Shown piece after piece: positions 1-10,140 of a DNA stretch of 64,000 nucleotides. Both the position numbers and the translations under genes were made by a program. Positions within the stretch are counted from its first letter, which is position 1. Every line of letters begins with the position of its first letter. The notes beneath the pieces were generated by a model, which saw only the letters and a list, made by a program, of their open reading frames with translations, did not search any database and was not told the DNA's origin. Source of the stretch: Veillonella sp. KGMB01456 (GTDB lineage: Bacteria > Bacillota > Negativicutes > Veillonellales > Veillonellaceae); the NCBI RefSeq assembly GCF_023051165.1, contig NZ_JALKIG010000002.1, forward strand, positions 1-64,000, in the 5' to 3' direction.

Positions 1-1
1 A

Positions 2-117
2 AAACCGACCTCCTTAAAATTAGATTTTTAGGTCTAACTTTAAGGGGTCGGTTCAAAGGTAATAATTCAACCTTCCGAGGCATTTCTTTTTTAGTGTTAT
101 ATTATTTTGAACCGATA
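2..117. terminator. Nested inverted repeat downstream of nadE
   Basis: Arms AACCGACC with CCTTAAA (2-17) and TTTAAGG with GTCGGTT (40-53) pair around an inner TTAGA/TCTAA stem. A second, wider pair is GGTTCAAA near 49-56 and TTTGAACC near 107-114. It lies just past the nadE stop, which is read leftwards, and is a plausible terminator for nadE. The T-rich tracts are short, so termination is an inference. It may also serve a gene beyond the left window edge. Confidence 0.4.
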
Positions 118-121
118 ATAG

Positions 122-2134
122 TTATTGCAGCTGTAATAATTCTTCTTTTAATTCAAAATACTTTTCCGTATAATACGGTGCCATTTGGGATTCCAGCAAA
201 TCACCGCCATAGGCTCGACGGCTGACTACGATGATAGGCGGGCTCTGGATTCGTTTGGCCACGGCCAGGCCGGCGAAGGAATTCCACCAACGTTCTAAAT
301 CAGCGATAAAGTCGGACGCACTGTCAAAGTAATGAGAAATCGGCTTAGGTAAGTTTAGAATCGCTTCTAAACGATTTTCTTTATACGCGAGCAGTAAATC
401 TTCCGGCGTCATACGATTCCAAGGTTCGATGAAGCTCTTAAATAAACGGTCGTGGTATTCGTACTGCAATGGATCGCCTTGACCTTTGGTGATATCCTGG
501 TTTTCAGATAATTCCGCACTCGGAATGATATCAATAGTGCCTTGGGGGATGACTTCGCGCTTGAAGATTTCACGGTTTAAATAATTGGCTAAATCATAGA
601 CCTGATATTTCCAAAGGTCACCGGAGGCGGCTAGGAAACCGGCTAAATCACCATATAGGGTGGCATAACCGATGGTGAATTCCGTCTTATTGCCGTTGCA
701 GGTGAAAGCACCGCCTACAGAAGCAGCGAGACCGGCCAAGATACGAGCAGAGCGGTCGCGGGCTTGGATATTTTCTTTCACAAAGGAGCTAACTTTGACT
801 TGTTCGGAGCCGTTCGGGCCTTCAAAGGTTAATGACTCAAATTGGTTGACGGTGAGCGTTAAACTGTCCTCTACCGGGCAAACGGCATATTGGCAACCTA
901 GATTCTTGGCCAGTTGAGCTGCTAAATCTTTCGTAGCCGTTGAATTGAAGCGGGTCGGCATATTCACCAAATAAATTTGTGATGGATCTAATACGGTCGC
1001 ATAGAGGGCTGCGTTTAAGGCTGAGTCTATACCGCCGGACACGCCGATGACGATTTTTTTTATGCCTGTTTGCTTTAAGAAGGATTTTAAGCCGTAATGA
1101 AGGGCCCGGTAAATTTGAGCAACTTCCAAAGGTGCTTCTGATTTAACAGGCGTTTTAATCACTGTTTGGTTATCGTATAAATCTACTACTTCGTAGCGTG
1201 CTTCAGTCGTTACATTTCGGCTATTTTCAGTAATCGGGCTGTCAGCATTTTCAACCGTGGTTGCTTCGCTTGTTTTTGCCATTAAAACAGGCTGTACGGT
1301 AGCTTCGTAGGCCGGTAATTGAGCAACTACTTGGCCAGCTTGGTTGTACACCGTGGATTGACCGTCAAAGGTACAAATGGATTTACCATTATTTTGTAAG
1401 CCCACAGAATTAATGTAGAAGACAGGCGTTTCTAATTCCTTAGCGCGTTCACTGAATAGGCGATGGCGTCGTTCGTTTTTGCCAAGGGTAAATGGGGACG
1501 CTGAAATATTGATAAATGCATCAATCGGCACATCTTGAATGGTGCTCTTATCCGCAAGCGTCGTCGTTGGAGAGAAGGAGTAGTTTTCATCCCAGCTATC
1601 TTCACATAAGAGTGGGGCTACATTGAACATTTCGCCGTTTTTAAAAGTAAATGGTAAAAGGCCTAACAACTCCTCAACCGGGCGATGTAACTCTTGAGCT
1701 ACAGTCGGTAGCGGCGTGAAATAGCGAGCTTCATTGAAGAAGCGATAGTTCGGATTGAGCGTTTTTATAATAAACGGATAGGGCGATTCCTGAGGGGTAA
1801 TGAGCTCGCCGTTTTGAGCGGCGAAAATAGCGTTAAATTTGCGTGGTCGTCCATCAAAATTGGTTTTGTCAGGATCGAGGCCGACATTGCCGAAGATGAC
1901 AGCTATATTATCGGTTGACTTGATAATTGTTTCGCCCATGGCTACGCATTCATTGACAAAAGCCGGTTGATCCCATACATCGCCGATGAGATAACCGCTA
2001 AGAGCGAGTTCGGGAAGAATTAATAGGTCCAAGCGCAAGGCTTTAGCGTATTCGATCGCTTGTAAAATAATATCTCTGTTTTTACGGGGGTTGCCGGGCG
2101 TAATTTCAATTTGGCCCATACCGATGCGTATCAT
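122..2134 (-). CDS. nadE: Glutamine-dependent NAD+ synthetase
   Basis: Makes NAD+ from nicotinic acid adenine dinucleotide, ATP and glutamine in the cytosol, the last step of NAD biosynthesis. The 670-residue protein has an N-terminal nitrilase-type glutaminase domain (about 1-280) with the expected catalytic Glu42 in LPELALSGY, Lys124 in KTLNPNY and Cys177 in LLCEDSWD. A C-terminal ammonia-dependent synthetase domain follows, with the PP-loop SGGIDS at 366-371. Length fits the two-domain family. The start is preceded by AAGGAG. A terminator-like stem at 2211-2249 separates it from the upstream MFS gene, so it is probably transcribed alone. A low-complexity linker (about 285-315) joins the two domains. 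Confidence 0.95.
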   Translation of the reverse strand: MIRIGMGQIEITPGNPRKNRDIILQAIEYAKALRLDLLILPELALSGYLIGDVWDQPAFVNECVAMGETIIKSTDNIAVIFGNVGLDPDKTNFDGRPRKFNAIFAAQNGELITPQESPYPFIIKTLNPNYRFFNEARYFTPLPTVAQELHRPVEELLGLLPFTFKNGEMFNVAPLLCEDSWDENYSFSPTTTLADKSTIQDVPIDAFINISASPFTLGKNERRHRLFSERAKELETPVFYINSVGLQNNGKSICTFDGQSTVYNQAGQVVAQLPAYEATVQPVLMAKTSEATTVENADSPITENSRNVTTEARYEVVDLYDNQTVIKTPVKSEAPLEVAQIYRALHYGLKSFLKQTGIKKIVIGVSGGIDSALNAALYATVLDPSQIYLVNMPTRFNSTATKDLAAQLAKNLGCQYAVCPVEDSLTLTVNQFESLTFEGPNGSEQVKVSSFVKENIQARDRSARILAGLAASVGGAFTCNGNKTEFTIGYATLYGDLAGFLAASGDLWKYQVYDLANYLNREIFKREVIPQGTIDIIPSAELSENQDITKGQGDPLQYEYHDRLFKSFIEPWNRMTPEDLLLAYKENRLEAILNLPKPISHYFDSASDFIADLERWWNSFAGLAVAKRIQSPPIIVVSRRAYGGDLLESQMAPYYTEKYFELKEELLQLQ

Positions 2135-2163
2135 AGGAGCTCCTTATTTTGAAAAAGAGAACA

Positions 2164-2208
2164 GTTCATAATGTAAAGGTTTATAATGTAAAGATTCATA
2201 ATGTAAAA
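2164..2208. repeat. Three 15-bp tandem repeats
   Basis: Three near-identical units, GTTCATAATGTAAAG, GTTTATAATGTAAAG and ATTCATAATGTAAAA, lie between nadE and the MFS gene. They differ at one to three positions. Function is unknown. Similar 15-18 bp arrays occur at several other gene boundaries in this window. Confidence 0.85.
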
Positions 2209-2210
2209 AT

Positions 2211-2249
2211 ACTGTCTAAGATATATTAGTGCAATATGTCTTAGACAGT
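2211..2249 (-). terminator. Terminator stem after the MFS gene
   Basis: The arm ACTGTCTAAGATATAT pairs with ATATGTCTTAGACAGT with one mismatch around a short loop. It lies 12 bp past the MFS stop on the minus strand and is followed there by a T-rich stretch. A T-rich tract also follows on the plus strand, so it could work in both directions. Confidence 0.7.
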
Positions 2250-2260
2250 TTTATTATACC

Positions 2261-3484
2261 TTATTTTTCAACGGTAGTGATTTTATTTTTTAAATGAGGC
2301 AAATCGGTAATGAAATAGGTGGACAGTAAGGCAATCCAGACAATCGGATTTAAAGTGAGCCAAGCATTTTGAAGACCGTACATATCTGCCAATTTACCGA
2401 TAAGAGGCGCGACAATGCCACCAAGGGTAATGCCGAGTCCTAAGGTAATACCGGAGGCAAAGCCGATGTTTTTAGCTAAATACACTTGTCCTAAAATAAT
2501 CATAGGGCTGTATTGGGTAAAAATACCGAAACTTAACGGTAAAATTAGAATCATGGAGAGCCAGTAGGAATCACTTAGAGTAAAGGCCAACATGATAGGC
2601 ACAAGGGAAATATAGCAATAACGAATGGCTTTAACATAGCCGATGCGATCGGCTAAGGTACCGCCAAGAACGGTAACGATAATACCGCAAACAAAATAAA
2701 TAGAAAGGGCTAAGTTACCGGATGCCGTTGTTTGACCTAAATGGGTAATCCAATAGATGGGGATAAAGGTGTTAAGTACGGCAAAGCAAATGGAGCGAGC
2801 CGCAATGGTAACGAAGAGAATATTGAAACTGCGCCAGTCATTTTGAGCCGTAACGTTGGCAGAGGTTTCTTTTACTTTACGTTCCGCTTTGGCGGCTAAT
2901 TTATATGGTTTTAATACTAAATAGAGGGTCACTGCCACAATGGCGATAACGGCAAAGATTAAGAGGCTTTTGACGCCCCAAATATAAGCGCTGCTGCCGA
3001 TGATAGGACCGATGGTAAAACCGGCTTGGCCACCAACAGAAAAATAACTCATGGCCTTGCCTTTTTCTTTACCCGCAATCGCGTTAACCCAACGCGCTGC
3101 CTCCGGATGGAACAGGGCTGAGCCGAAACCGGAAATGAGGGCGCACATAATAATGCCCACATAACTGTCTACAAAGGCAATGGAAGCAATACTAAAGCCG
3201 CAAATCAGAATTCCCAATGGAACACTTTGCCAAAAGGTTTTTTTATCCGCCAAATAGCCAAAGAATGGTTGGGCAACCGTAGCTAAGGCTGTGTTGAAAA
3301 AGATAATAATGGCTACTTGTTCATAGGTGAGCCCGTAATTGGTAATAAATAATGGCAATAGAGCCGGTAATGAACCTTGAGCCGTATCATTAATCATATG
3401 GCATATGGCCGGTAAATATTCGTGAGTTTTTTGTATAAATCTATTTTCAGACGGAGTCTGGTTAATACTTATTTCGGTAGACAT
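2261..3484 (-). CDS. MFS transporter, fosmidomycin-resistance (Fsr)-like
   Basis: Predicted 407-residue inner-membrane exporter with about 12 hydrophobic segments. The N-terminal motif with HMINDTAQGSLPALLP and the following loop GYLADKKTFW fit the Fsr-type subfamily of the major facilitator superfamily. The real substrate cannot be read from sequence; Fsr proteins export fosmidomycin and other small molecules. The start at 3484 has an AGAGGT ribosome site. It is separated from nadE by a terminator and short tandem repeats. The Fsr target enzyme gene dxr is at the other end of this window, but there is no sign of linkage in regulation. Confidence 0.8.
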   Translation of the reverse strand: MSTEISINQTPSENRFIQKTHEYLPAICHMINDTAQGSLPALLPLFITNYGLTYEQVAIIIFFNTALATVAQPFFGYLADKKTFWQSVPLGILICGFSIASIAFVDSYVGIIMCALISGFGSALFHPEAARWVNAIAGKEKGKAMSYFSVGGQAGFTIGPIIGSSAYIWGVKSLLIFAVIAIVAVTLYLVLKPYKLAAKAERKVKETSANVTAQNDWRSFNILFVTIAARSICFAVLNTFIPIYWITHLGQTTASGNLALSIYFVCGIIVTVLGGTLADRIGYVKAIRYCYISLVPIMLAFTLSDSYWLSMILILPLSFGIFTQYSPMIILGQVYLAKNIGFASGITLGLGITLGGIVAPLIGKLADMYGLQNAWLTLNPIVWIALLSTYFITDLPHLKNKITTVEK

Positions 3485-3973
3485 AAAAGACCTCTTTTTT
3501 AAGTTTAATTATTACATCGGATTAGTAATCAACTTTGTAAGTACTAATTATCCGTAACACTCATATTTTATACCTCTTGGCACACTTTTACAAGAAATTT
3601 ACATACTTGTTTAGGTAAATGATGATTGTTTAGTGATTTATAACGAGAAGCTTTAAAATTTGAATAAACTCTTTTTATTATGTAGTTAATAAGGATAAAT
3701 GCGAGTATTTTGTGAAAAATACCAATTTTTTTTAAAAAAGTATTATCAATAAAAATATTGTTGTGTTTTCTTGATAAATGAGTATATAATGAGTATTATT
3801 TAAAAGTTTTATACGGGGAATAAAATTTTATTATATCTTGTATGGGGTGTTTACTGGAAATAAAAATTAGTTGAGCGTAGAGTATTGAGTAGAATATCGG
3901 GCCTAATCCCGACTTATCAGATTATGGAGTAATGAGTGATTGTGTAATTATGCAATTGAGTAAAAGGAGACTT
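3485..3973. other. AT-rich divergent intergenic region
   Basis: A 489-bp A/T-rich gap separates the leftward MFS gene from the rightward phosphatase gene. It contains a candidate sigma-A promoter for the phosphatase gene and a small CGGG/CCCG hairpin near 3899-3914. A short dyad GATTA-G-TAATC lies near 3520-3530 close to the MFS start. No open reading frame or RNA gene is recognised in it. Confidence 0.5.
3761..3790 (+). promoter_or_regulatory. Candidate promoter of the phosphatase gene
   Basis: TTGTGT (3761-3766) and TATAAT (3785-3790) are separated by 18 bp, giving a leader of about 175 nt before the ATG at 3974. The -35 box is poor, the -10 box is perfect. Confidence 0.45.
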
Positions 3974-4558
3974 ATGGCAACAATTTATCTTATCCGTCAT
4001 GGTGAAAGTGCAGCAAATGCAGGTCTAAAAACGTTTGGAACGGCAACTATACCTTTAACGCCATTGGGGCAATCTCAAGCGCAAGAAGTGCCGGAACATT
4101 TGCCTAATCACTTAGAGTATATTATTCACTCTACGTATTTACGTACTAAAGAAACTGCGAAACCGACGATTAATGCCTATCCGACGGCTACGGTTGAAGA
4201 ATGGCCGGAAGTTCGTGAATTTACTTATTTAGATCCGGTGAAATGTATGGGGTCGACCATGGCGGAGCGTAAGCCGATGGTGGAAAAATTTTGGGAAACA
4301 TTGAATCCGGATTTACAAATGCATCCTACGGTAGAATCGTTCGGGCAATTTATTAAGCGTGTTAAGGCCGCCCACTTATTGTTAAATGAACGTTTTGGCG
4401 GTAGTCATAAAAATGTTGCCGTATTTACGCATGCATTGTTTATGAAAGCTTTTTTTCAGGTGGCGGAGAAGCCTGATGCTTCGGCTAAACAGCTTATGTC
4501 GGAATCTTTTGATTGTCCGGTAATTTATAACTGTGATATTTTTACGTACGAACTTTAA
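3974..4558 (+). CDS. Histidine phosphatase family protein
   Basis: Cytosolic phosphatase of the phosphoglycerate mutase-like (histidine phosphatase) superfamily. The RHGES motif near residue 10 carries the phospho-accepting His, and YLRTKETAKPT and VFTHALFMKAF supply the second Arg and His. The 194-residue length fits small single-domain members. An in-frame upstream ATG at 3932 exists, but the ATG at 3974 is preceded by AAAGGAGA and begins with the typical MATIYLIRHGES, so it is preferred. The substrate is not predictable. It stands alone between two intergenic gaps. Confidence 0.88.
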   Translation: MATIYLIRHGESAANAGLKTFGTATIPLTPLGQSQAQEVPEHLPNHLEYIIHSTYLRTKETAKPTINAYPTATVEEWPEVREFTYLDPVKCMGSTMAERKPMVEKFWETLNPDLQMHPTVESFGQFIKRVKAAHLLLNERFGGSHKNVAVFTHALFMKAFFQVAEKPDASAKQLMSESFDCPVIYNCDIFTYEL

Positions 4559-4644
4559 GTACCATTAAGAGTTTATTGAATGTAATATTATAGTAAAACT
4601 CGACAATCAATACCCTCCATTCACACAAAATTCTCAAAATATGA

Positions 4645-4650
4645 TATAAT
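4645..4650 (+). promoter_or_regulatory. Candidate -10 box for the radical SAM pair
   Basis: A perfect TATAAT lies about 60 bp before the ATG at 4711. A convincing -35 box at normal spacing is not seen (TTCACA lies 19 bp upstream), so only the -10 is proposed. Confidence 0.35.
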
Positions 4651-4710
4651 ATAGCCGATGACTAAGTTAGTGGCAGTGTAGTTAACTGCGATCATATGAT
4701 GAGGATATTA

Positions 4711-6576
4711 ATGAACATACTCTTAAGTACTTTAAATTCAAAATTTATACATTCGTCGTTGGCGCTCAGGTATTTGCGCGCCTTCGGACGCACTCAAGGA
4801 CAGGCATATGATATAGTGGAATACACTATTAATATGCCTGTTTTGGATATTATAAGCGATTTAACGGAACATGACGCCGATGTAGTGGGATTTGCCTGCT
4901 ATATATGGAATATTGATATGACACTCCATGTAGCGTCTTTGTTAAAATCGGTACGACCGGCGGTAAAAATTGTACTGGGCGGTCCGGAAGTATCTTATAC
5001 GGCTCGCCGTATTTTAGAACAGCATCCGTATATTGATTACATTGTACAAGGTGAAGGGGAAGAAGCTTTTGCCAAATTAACGGCTAAATTGCAAGCCGGA
5101 GAATCACCGTTGGAACCGGCTATAACGGGTATATTGGGACGTGAAACCGGAACTGATGTAACCGGCACCAATACTATGGATGTTACAGCGTTGATTGCTA
5201 ATGTTGGGAACGTTAATTCTTTAAATGAGATATATCCTATTAAAGGTTCTGAAGAAGTGGCGGAAGTAGCCGATTTAGGTACGATTCCATTCCCCTATGA
5301 TGAATCGGATATGGTAGATTTGGAACATAAGATTATTTACTATGAATCGTCTCGCGGCTGTCCGTTTCACTGTCAGTACTGTTTATCGGGCAATGCCAAT
5401 ACGGTACGATTTTTCCCGCAGGAACGAACCTTTAAAGAATTACAGTGGTTTATTGACCATAAGGTAAAGCAAGTTAAATTTGTAGACAGAACCTTTAACT
5501 GCGCCAAGCATTATCATTTACCGCTGATGCAGTGGATCCATGATGCGGATACGGCGACGAATTTCCACTTGGAAATGGAACCGGTTTTGATGGGGCAGGA
5601 AGAAGTTGATTTACTCGTCACTGCCCCCAAAGGGCGTATGCAGATTGAAGTAGGTGTTCAGAGCACAAATCCGGAAACACTTAAGGCCATTCAGCGCTAT
5701 AACAATTGGGCCCATATTTGTGAGGTTATCCGTCCCGTTATCGAAGGTGGGCGAACCCATGTACATATGGACCTCATCGTTGGTTTACCGCATGAGCCTT
5801 ATGAGCGTTTTGGTGAGTCTTTTAACGATGTGTTTAGTTTGACGCCACATGCTTTGCAAATCGGGTTTCTTAAATTATTACAAGGGTCCGGTTTGGAACG
5901 AAGTAAGGATTATGATTATGTATATGATCCGAAGGCACCGTATGAAGTACTGGCTACGCATGTCATGCCTTACGATGAAATACGCTTTTTAAAGCATTTT
6001 GAAGATGTGTTTGAGCGTTTTTACAACAGTGAACGGTTGCGCACTGTGTTTGGCTATTTAGGACGACGTTTAATTGCCAATGGCGAAAGTGCCTTCCATT
6101 ATTTTGAAAATTTGACGAAAGCCTGGCTCGCCCAGAATTTACATCAGCGTAAATTGAATGATCGCGACCAAATGGCTTTTTTACATGATTATTTTGAAAA
6201 ACAAAATGATGTAATCAGTAAAGAGCTCTTGGAATATGATTGCCTGGTAAGCTTCGGCGGTAAAGTGCGGGGCGATGAATTGGGCCTCCCTAAACAGACT
6301 AAGGAATTGTTACAGGCCGGCGAGACGTTCTGGCGTGACGAAGAATTAGTGAAACAGTTTATTCCTAATTATCGCTTTGTAGAATGGCGACGGATTCGTC
6401 AAGATTATTGTGAACATACAGTCACATTGGCTACAGCCGTTATATTAGGTGCCATTTCCGAAGCGGAACAGAAGACCTATAAGACAAAGGGGATAGACCG
6501 GGTGACGCTAATTATAGATGTAAAACAACGGCAAACGCCGTTTGTAAGACCGGAGGTGGTATTAGTTAATGAGTGA
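4711..6576 (+). CDS. B12-binding-domain radical SAM protein (DUF4080-type)
   Basis: Iron-sulfur enzyme of unknown reaction. The N-terminal third (about 1-140) looks like a cobalamin-binding fold with LGGPEVSYTARR and VQGEGEEAF. The radical SAM core follows, with the cluster-binding CxxxCxxC in SRGCPFHCQYC at about 215-225. The C-terminal 200 residues match the DUF4080 style of this family. The ATG at 4711 is chosen because GAGGA precedes it; an in-frame ATG at 4696 is possible but has no ribosome site. It overlaps the next gene by 8 bp, so the two radical SAM genes are probably translated together. Length (621 residues) is normal. The substrate is unknown. Confidence 0.88.
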   Translation: MNILLSTLNSKFIHSSLALRYLRAFGRTQGQAYDIVEYTINMPVLDIISDLTEHDADVVGFACYIWNIDMTLHVASLLKSVRPAVKIVLGGPEVSYTARRILEQHPYIDYIVQGEGEEAFAKLTAKLQAGESPLEPAITGILGRETGTDVTGTNTMDVTALIANVGNVNSLNEIYPIKGSEEVAEVADLGTIPFPYDESDMVDLEHKIIYYESSRGCPFHCQYCLSGNANTVRFFPQERTFKELQWFIDHKVKQVKFVDRTFNCAKHYHLPLMQWIHDADTATNFHLEMEPVLMGQEEVDLLVTAPKGRMQIEVGVQSTNPETLKAIQRYNNWAHICEVIRPVIEGGRTHVHMDLIVGLPHEPYERFGESFNDVFSLTPHALQIGFLKLLQGSGLERSKDYDYVYDPKAPYEVLATHVMPYDEIRFLKHFEDVFERFYNSERLRTVFGYLGRRLIANGESAFHYFENLTKAWLAQNLHQRKLNDRDQMAFLHDYFEKQNDVISKELLEYDCLVSFGGKVRGDELGLPKQTKELLQAGETFWRDEELVKQFIPNYRFVEWRRIRQDYCEHTVTLATAVILGAISEAEQKTYKTKGIDRVTLIIDVKQRQTPFVRPEVVLVNE

Positions 6577-7531
6577 TACGACAAAACCGAAACGGTATCG
6601 AGCCATATCGGCTTTTTTGAAAGAAAAATATGGAGAAAAAGTATATAAATTGCCTGTAGCCTTACCGTTAACTTGCCCTAATCGTGACGGTTCGGCCGGT
6701 GTAGGGGGCTGTGTATTCTGCGGCGAAATCGGGGCGGGCTATGAAAATCTACCGGCCTCTATGACGGTGCAGGAGCAATTGGTGAAGAATATTGCCCATA
6801 TTGCCCCTAAATATAAAGCGTATAAATACATTCCGTATTACCAAAATTTCAGCAATACGTATTTGGAACCGGAACGTTTCAAAGAATATATGGAGGCAGG
6901 TTGCATTGATAGTACGGTTGGCCTTGCCATAGCGACCAGACCTGACTGTATTAACGACACGTACCTAGAGATTCTAAAAGGTATTAAGGAAACATACGGT
7001 GTGGATATTTATTTGGAATACGGCTTGCAGTCGGTGAATTACCACACCCTTGAAAAAATCAATCGTGGTCACGGCATGGCGGAGTTCATTGATGCGGTGC
7101 TTAGGACTAAACGTTACGGCTTCAGCGTTTGTGCTCATATGATCGTCAATCTGCCGTGGGATACCATGACGGATACGATTGAAGGGGCCAGGATTTTAAC
7201 GGCACTCGGTGTTGATCAAGTTAAACTGCATGCTCTTTATATTGTAAAGAATACATTAATGGACAAGTGGTATGAAGAGAAACAATTTGAATTAATCAGT
7301 GCCGATGAATATATTGAGCGTGTTATTGCTTTTTTACGACATTTAGATAAAAATATAGTCTTACAGCGCTTGGTTGGCCGGGCGCCGGAAGAAAACACCT
7401 TGTTTACGAATTGGTCTATGGGCTGGTGGCGTATTCAAGAAGAAATAGAACGACGTATGGATGAACGTGATGTGCGACAGGGGGACTTATGTAACTACTT
7501 AAACGGCTCGGCAGTACGTAAATTTTTGTAA
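6569..7531 (+). CDS. TIGR01212-family radical SAM protein (YhcC/YtqA-like)
   Basis: A 320-residue radical SAM protein with the widely spaced cysteine motif of this family: CPNRDGSAGVGGCVFCG near residues 32-48 supplies the three cluster ligands. Downstream motifs YYQNFSNTY and ATRPDCI are typical of the TIGR01212 group. Its role is not established with certainty; members are broadly conserved in bacteria and proposed to act on RNA or a cofactor. It overlaps the preceding radical SAM gene, which suggests a shared transcript. It ends 95 bp before phoH, which has its own ribosome site. Confidence 0.88.
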   Translation: MSDTTKPKRYRAISAFLKEKYGEKVYKLPVALPLTCPNRDGSAGVGGCVFCGEIGAGYENLPASMTVQEQLVKNIAHIAPKYKAYKYIPYYQNFSNTYLEPERFKEYMEAGCIDSTVGLAIATRPDCINDTYLEILKGIKETYGVDIYLEYGLQSVNYHTLEKINRGHGMAEFIDAVLRTKRYGFSVCAHMIVNLPWDTMTDTIEGARILTALGVDQVKLHALYIVKNTLMDKWYEEKQFELISADEYIERVIAFLRHLDKNIVLQRLVGRAPEENTLFTNWSMGWWRIQEEIERRMDERDVRQGDLCNYLNGSAVRKFL

Positions 7532-7626
7532 AAATGAATAACGAATATTGGCAGATACAATTAATGGCATTTTTATAAAATCCTACAGTTTTATTTATTA
7601 CAGTTAAAAGGAATAAGGAGAAGAGT

Positions 7627-8745
7627 ATGACGGAACGAACTTTTACGTTTCCCCGCTATGAAATGGCAGCCCCTATTTTGGGGATGCAAGAACGAAATTT
7701 AAAGATTATTGTGGAAGAATTACCTTGCCAGGTGGTGAGTCGCGGCGATACGTTGCAACTCAAAGGGGACGATGAAATTGTCAACCATTTTTGGCGTGTC
7801 CTGGAAGAACTGGTTTTCCTTTATAAAGAAAGCAGTGCCATTACGGAACAGCAGATTCGTATGGCCGTGCGCATGGTTAAATCCGGTAAGGCCGATTTAT
7901 TGCATACCATGTTTGAAGATACCATTAATGTGACTATGAAGGGTCGCATGATTACGCCAAAAACGGAAGGTCAGAAGGTGTATGTAGACAGTATTCGTCG
8001 CAATACGATTACTTTTGGCATCGGACCGGCCGGTACGGGTAAAACGTTCCTAGCCGTAGCACTGGCTGCTTTTTACTTAAAAAATCGCGATGTAGAGCGT
8101 ATTATTTTAACGCGTCCGGCCGTTGAAGCCGGTGAAAAGCTTGGTTATTTGCCTGGCGATTTAAAGGAAAAGGTGGATCCCTATTTGAGACCACTCTATG
8201 ACGCATTAAATGATATGTTCGGCTTGGAACAGGTTGACCGTTTCATGCTACGCGGTATCATCGAAGTGGCTCCACTCGCTTACATGCGCGGCCGTACTTT
8301 GGAAAACGCCTTTATCATTTTGGACGAAGCACAGAACACGACACCGGAACAAATGAAGATGTTCTTAACCCGTTTGGGTAACAACTCTAAGATGGTTATT
8401 AACGGTGACCGCACCCAGATCGACTTACCGGGACGCATGGTGTCAGGCCTTATTGAGGCGGAAAATGTACTTACGGGCCTAGCCGGCATTTCCATGGTTC
8501 ACTTTACCGATGCGGACGTAGTTCGTCATGACCTGGTAAGTAAGATTATTCGCGCGTATGAACGGTATGAAGTGAAACGAACCGGGCGTGATTTAAATAA
8601 ACCGCTTAGTAAACAAAAGAACGATAAAACGGATAAGCAAGCTAAGGCGGATAAAACGGTAAAAAATGATTCAACCGATGTAATCGCAAAAGAGTTTGAT
8701 ACACCGGTTCAAAAGACGGATACTACACAAGAGGAAGGTCGGTGA
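7627..8745 (+). CDS. phoH: PhoH-family ATPase/RNA helicase-like protein
   Basis: Cytosolic P-loop ATPase of the PhoH family, linked by gene neighbourhood to YbeY and 16S rRNA maturation. Walker A is GPAGTGKT at 133-140 and Walker B is ILDEAQN near 232-238. The family core ends near residue 315. The last 50 or so residues form a Lys/Asp/Thr-rich tail of low complexity that is probably disordered and is longer than usual. The start ATG follows AAGGAG. The stop overlaps the next start by 4 bp, so phoH, ybeY and era form a tightly coupled operon. Confidence 0.93.
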   Translation: MTERTFTFPRYEMAAPILGMQERNLKIIVEELPCQVVSRGDTLQLKGDDEIVNHFWRVLEELVFLYKESSAITEQQIRMAVRMVKSGKADLLHTMFEDTINVTMKGRMITPKTEGQKVYVDSIRRNTITFGIGPAGTGKTFLAVALAAFYLKNRDVERIILTRPAVEAGEKLGYLPGDLKEKVDPYLRPLYDALNDMFGLEQVDRFMLRGIIEVAPLAYMRGRTLENAFIILDEAQNTTPEQMKMFLTRLGNNSKMVINGDRTQIDLPGRMVSGLIEAENVLTGLAGISMVHFTDADVVRHDLVSKIIRAYERYEVKRTGRDLNKPLSKQKNDKTDKQAKADKTVKNDSTDVIAKEFDTPVQKTDTTQEEGR

Positions 8746-9245
8746 AACCTATGATAGTTACAATCAGTTATGCAGAAGGCATGGAACCTGTTGAAGGTGA
8801 TAAAACGGCAGCCCTTAATGAAGAAATTATTCAAAAAGTTTGCGGCGAAGTGAGCGAAGTATATGGTCTCAGCGATGAAGAAGAGCTCAGTGTATTACTT
8901 TGTAACAATGAAGTAATCCATCAGCTCAATAAAGAGTATCGCGGCATCGACCGTCCAACCGATGTCTTGTCTTTTGCCCTCAATGAAGGGGACGAAATTG
9001 ATATGGAAGTGGAAACTCATTTGATTGGCGATTTGATTATTTCCTTGGAACGAACAGCCGAACAGGCTGAAGAATACGGCCATCCGTTTGAACGGGAATT
9101 GGCATATTTAACAGTTCATGGTTGTTTACATATTTTGGGTTATGATCATATGACGGATGAAGATAAAGCGGAAATGCGCCGCGAAGAAGAGTTCGTATTG
9201 GGCAATTTAGGTTATGTGCGGGAGGATGCACCATATAATGAATAA
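8742..9245 (+). CDS. ybeY: Endoribonuclease YbeY, rRNA maturation factor
   Basis: Single-strand-specific metallo-endoribonuclease needed for 16S rRNA 3'-end processing and 70S ribosome quality control. The zinc-binding motif [11 protein letters not shown] is near residues 127-137 and [10 protein letters not shown] is the conserved upstream motif. The 167-residue length fits. The GTG start (8742) overlaps phoH by 4 bp, and the stop overlaps the era start by 8 bp, so translation is coupled in both directions. Confidence 0.93.
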   Translation: MKPMIVTISYAEGMEPVEGDKTAALNEEIIQKVCGEVSEVYGLSDEEELSVLLCNNEVIHQLNKEYRGIDRPTDVLSFALNEGDEIDMEVETHLIGDLIISLERTAEQAEEYGHPFERELAYLTVHGCLHILGYDHMTDEDKAEMRREEEFVLGNLGYVREDAPYNE

Positions 9246-10134
9246 AGATAAACATTTTAAATCCGGTTTTGTAGCAGTGGTAGGGCGTCCGAATGTGGGC
9301 AAATCCACATTAATCAATGCGCTCATTGGCAATAAAATTGTGATTGTTTCCGATAAAGCGCAGACGACGCGTAATCGCATCGTTTGTGTGTACATGGATG
9401 AGAAAAAACAGATTGTGTTTATGGATACGCCGGGGATTCATAAGCCGAAACACAAATTGGGTGAATTCATGGTAAAAGCGGCCGTAGACTCGCTAAAAGA
9501 AGTAGAAGCCGTTTTATTCTTGGTGGCAGGCAATGAAAAACGCGGGCCCGGGGACAATTTCATCATCGAACAGCTTAAGAATGTGGATGTACCGGTATTC
9601 TTGGTAATCAATAAGATTGACACTTTGTCCAAAGAACAAATTTTGGAAACTATCGTAGAATATCAGAATTTATATCCCTTTGAAGGGATTATTCCTATTT
9701 CTGCCCTTGAAAAGGATAATATCCATGAAGTATTGGACGTATTGGAAAAAGTATTACCGGAAGGTCCGCAGTACTTCCCGGAAGATATGATTACGGATCA
9801 GCCGGAACGTCTTATTATTGCCGATATTGTGCGTGAAAAAATTTTGCTTAAAACGCGTGAAGAAATTCCGCATGCTATCGCTGTTGATGTAGATGAGATG
9901 AAACAACGTCCCGACGGCACCACTTACATTCGTGCAACTATCTATTGCGAACGGGACTCGCAAAAGGGTATAATAATCGGTAAAAAAGGAAATATGTTGC
10001 GTGAATTAGGGGCTGAAGCGAGAACGGATGTAGAACGCTTATTGGCCACCAAAGTTTACCTCGATTTATGGGTAAAAGTTAAAAAGGATTGGCGCAACAA
10101 ATCAGGCATGTTGTCTGAATTTGGTTATGAATAG
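9238..10134 (+). CDS. era: GTPase Era
   Basis: Ribosome-assembly GTPase that binds the 3' end of 16S rRNA. G1 is GRPNVGKS (16-23), G3 DTPG (63-66), G4 NKID (125-128), and the C-terminal KH domain has [11 protein letters not shown]. The upstream in-frame start at 9214 lies inside ybeY; the ATG at 9238 is preceded by GGGAGG and gives the normal length of 298 residues. The next gene begins 6 bp after the stop, in the same reading frame. Confidence 0.95.
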   Translation: MNKDKHFKSGFVAVVGRPNVGKSTLINALIGNKIVIVSDKAQTTRNRIVCVYMDEKKQIVFMDTPGIHKPKHKLGEFMVKAAVDSLKEVEAVLFLVAGNEKRGPGDNFIIEQLKNVDVPVFLVINKIDTLSKEQILETIVEYQNLYPFEGIIPISALEKDNIHEVLDVLEKVLPEGPQYFPEDMITDQPERLIIADIVREKILLKTREEIPHAIAVDVDEMKQRPDGTTYIRATIYCERDSQKGIIIGKKGNMLRELGAEARTDVERLLATKVYLDLWVKVKKDWRNKSGMLSEFGYE

Positions 10135-10140
10135 AAAGGA